DNA from: Paraburkholderia sp. D15 | GTDB taxonomy: Bacteria > Pseudomonadota > Gammaproteobacteria > Burkholderiales > Burkholderiaceae | NCBI RefSeq assembly: GCF_029910215.1 | Contig: NZ_CP110396.1 | Location: 2,108,001-2,172,000 of the forward strand | Length of the DNA: 64,000 bases | Reading direction: 5' to 3' | Shown here: one piece after another, positions 62,445 to 64,000 of the stretch | How the letters are laid out: every line of letters starts with the position of its first letter | How positions within the stretch are numbered: the stretch's first letter is position 1 | Position numbers and translations under genes: made by a program | The notes under the pieces: model-generated | Seen by the model: the letters and a program-made list of their open reading frames with translations, nothing else | The model's database searches: none | Told to the model about the DNA's origin: nothing

Positions 62445-64000
62445 ATGCTTTCGAATTTGCTGGTACAGCTGGTCAATGGACTCGCCGACGCGTCGACGCT
62501 GTTTCTGGTCGCCGCCGGTTTGTCGTTGATCTTCGGCGTGACGCGCATCGTCAACTTTGCGCACGGCTCGTTCTATATGTTCGGCATCTACGTCGCGTAC
62601 AGCATCGCGAGCCGGTTCGGCCACACCACGGGCGGCTTCTGGCTCTCGGTGCTGGCCGCCGCGCTGGTCGTCGCGGTGCTCGGCGCGCTGGTCGAGATCG
62701 TCGTGCTGAGGCGGATCTATCAGGCGCCGGAACTGTTCCATCTGCTGGCGACCTTCGCGCTCGTGCTGATCTTTCGCGATGCCGCGCTGTGGCTGTGGGG
62801 CCCGGAAGATCTGTTCGGCCCGCGCGCGCCGCATCTGGCGGGCGCGGTCGATTTTCTCGGCCATCCGCTGCCCACCTACGACATCGCGCTGATCGTGATC
62901 GGCCCGGTCGTGCTGCTGCTGCTCTGGTATGCGTTGACGCGCACGCGCTGGGGCACGCTGGTGCGCGCCGCGACCCAGGACCGCGAGATGCTCGGCGCGC
63001 TCGGTATCAACCAGGCGTGGCTGTTCACCGGCGTGTTCTTCGTCGGCGCGTTTCTCGCCGGACTCGGCGGCGCGCTGCAAGGGCCGCGCATGTCGGCGAA
63101 CCTGTCGCTGGATCTGGAGACGATCGGCAATGCGTTCGTGGTGGTGGTGGTCGGCGGCATGGGTTCGATTCCCGGCGCGTTCGTCGCCGCGCTGATCATC
63201 GCGGAGATCAAGGCGTTGTGTATCGGCATCGGACACGTGACGATCTTCGGCATCGGTCTGTCGTTGAGCCGCTTTACGCTGGTCGCGGAATTCGTCGTGA
63301 TGGCGGTCGTGCTGGTGGTGCGTCCGTGGGGCCTGCTCGGCCGCGCCACCGCCGCGGTGCGCGGGATGGCGGCGCCGGAAGCGCCGTTGCGGCCGGCGGG
63401 CAAACGTCTGAAGTGGCTCGCCGCGATCGCATTGCTGGTGCTCGCGCTCGCGCCGCTCGCGGCCAACGCATTCCCGTATATGCCGGTGTTGCTGGTCGAG
63501 ATACTGATTGCCGTGCTGTTCGCCACAAGTCTGCATTTCATCATGGGGCCGGGCGGCATGCATTCGTTCGGTCATGCCGCGTACTTCGGCCTTGGTGCGT
63601 ACGGCGCCGCGTTGTTCCTCAAGGTGCTGAACCTGCCGATGGAAGCCGCGTTGTTGCTCGGCCCTCTGCTCGCCGTAGCCGGTGCGCTGGTGTTCGGCTG
63701 GTTCTGCGTCAGGCTTTCCGGCGTCTACCTCGCGATGCTGACGCTCGCGTTCGCGCAGATCGTCTGGTCGGTGGTGTTCCAGTGGGACGACGTGACCGGC
63801 GGCAGCAACGGCGTGCTCGGCTTGTGGCCGTCGAACTGGCTGTCGTCGCCGGTCGCGTTCTATTACCTGACGCTGGTGTGCGTGGTGATCGGCGTATGGC
63901 TGCTGCGCAGGATGCTGTTCTCGCCGCTCGGCTACGCGATGCGTGCGTCGCGCGATTCGGTGCTGCGCGCCGAGGCGATCGGCATCGACGTGAAGCGCGT
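62445..64000 (+). CDS. Fused LivH-LivM branched-chain-type ABC permease, 3' end outside window
   Basis: An ATG at 62445 opens a frame with no stop to the end of the window (518 codons). Residues 1-300 are LivH-like (GLSLIFGVTRIVNFAHGSFYMFG, EMLGALGINQAWLFTGVFFVGAFLAGLGGALQGPR). After a short linker near residue 315 the chain continues directly as LivM (GPGGMHSFGHAAYFGLGAYGAALFL, RLSGVYLAMLTLAFAQIVW, GGSNGVLG, MRASRDSVLRAEAIGID). Both permease halves of a HAAT importer are thus one protein. Substrate is likely the compound handled by the upstream genes. Confidence 0.88.
   Translation, partial: MLSNLLVQLVNGLADASTLFLVAAGLSLIFGVTRIVNFAHGSFYMFGIYVAYSIASRFGHTTGGFWLSVLAAALVVAVLGALVEIVVLRRIYQAPELFHLLATFALVLIFRDAALWLWGPEDLFGPRAPHLAGAVDFLGHPLPTYDIALIVIGPVVLLLLWYALTRTRWGTLVRAATQDREMLGALGINQAWLFTGVFFVGAFLAGLGGALQGPRMSANLSLDLETIGNAFVVVVVGGMGSIPGAFVAALIIAEIKALCIGIGHVTIFGIGLSLSRFTLVAEFVVMAVVLVVRPWGLLGRATAAVRGMAAPEAPLRPAGKRLKWLAAIALLVLALAPLAANAFPYMPVLLVEILIAVLFATSLHFIMGPGGMHSFGHAAYFGLGAYGAALFLKVLNLPMEAALLLGPLLAVAGALVFGWFCVRLSGVYLAMLTLAFAQIVWSVVFQWDDVTGGSNGVLGLWPSNWLSSPVAFYYLTLVCVVIGVWLLRRMLFSPLGYAMRASRDSVLRAEAIGIDVKR

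Noticed and set aside
61557..63575. Long open frame on the - strand (672 codons) opposite the AA_synth and LivHM genes
   Set aside because: Very rich in Arg/His/Gln with no domain, lies antisense to well-supported genes and has shadow-type codon composition.
1..64000. tRNA, rRNA, CRISPR arrays, insertion sequences, prophage
   Set aside because: No cloverleaf, spaced repeat array, transposase or integrase was recognised by eye; a tRNAscan or ISfinder run would settle it.

Overview
The window is high-GC DNA with tightly packed genes and reads as the chromosome of a Burkholderiaceae bacterium, most likely Paraburkholderia. The basis is protein type and gene order: a BraI/RsaL/BraR-type quorum-sensing locus, a pcaIJBDC protocatechuate block, a Burkholderia-type porin, FNR, PPK2 and PhoX. 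No rRNA, tRNA, CRISPR array, transposase or phage gene was seen.

Layout. 1-12295 is one + strand block: an AMP-forming ligase (cut by the window edge), an acyl-CoA-dehydrogenase C-domain-only protein, a GNAT-like protein, a full acyl-CoA dehydrogenase, a luciferase-like monooxygenase, a JmjC/cupin oxygenase and a LysA-fold PLP decarboxylase. These are followed by a LolD/MacB-like ATPase, an FtsX/MacB permease, a LolA-like periplasmic protein and an outer-membrane barrel. It looks like a small-molecule or lipid pathway with its own envelope export route; the product is unknown. 12415-21274 is mostly - strand: quinone oxidoreductase, secreted hydrolase, AraC regulator, MHS-type MFS transporter, an EgtB/SenA-like enzyme without its usual partners, FNR and a universal stress protein. 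21592-23369 is the quorum-sensing locus, with a perfect lux-box-like palindrome between synthase and repressor genes.

23999-34653 is accessory metabolism: SMP-30 lactonase with an arabinonate-type dehydratase, an SDR, serine acetyltransferase with an AraC regulator, small conserved proteins, a porin and a possible small RNA. 34914-49081 has a phosphate theme: phoX behind a good Pho box, PPK2, a Pit transporter with a weaker Pho-box candidate, and a CHAD protein. Inside it lies a translationally coupled operon (CDP-alcohol phosphatidyltransferase, 2OG-Fe(II) oxygenase, flippase-like membrane protein, nucleotidyltransferase) that looks like an uncharacterised phospholipid or phosphonolipid headgroup pathway, followed by an MFS transporter and gamma-glutamyltransferase.

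49127-57433 holds a DedA-rhodanese fusion, a DMT exporter, folE, a LysR regulator and pcaIJBDC. The last block (57388-64000) is a TetR regulator divergent from a 6-hydroxynicotinate-reductase-like iron-sulfur protein, a UPF0280/ApbE-like protein, two paralogous AA_synth (DUF1185) proteins, and a fused LivH-LivM permease that runs off the window with no stop codon. With a perfect palindromic operator candidate in the divergent promoter, it reads as a regulated uptake and catabolism system for an unidentified compound. It and the 1-12295 block are the strongest candidates for an undescribed system.
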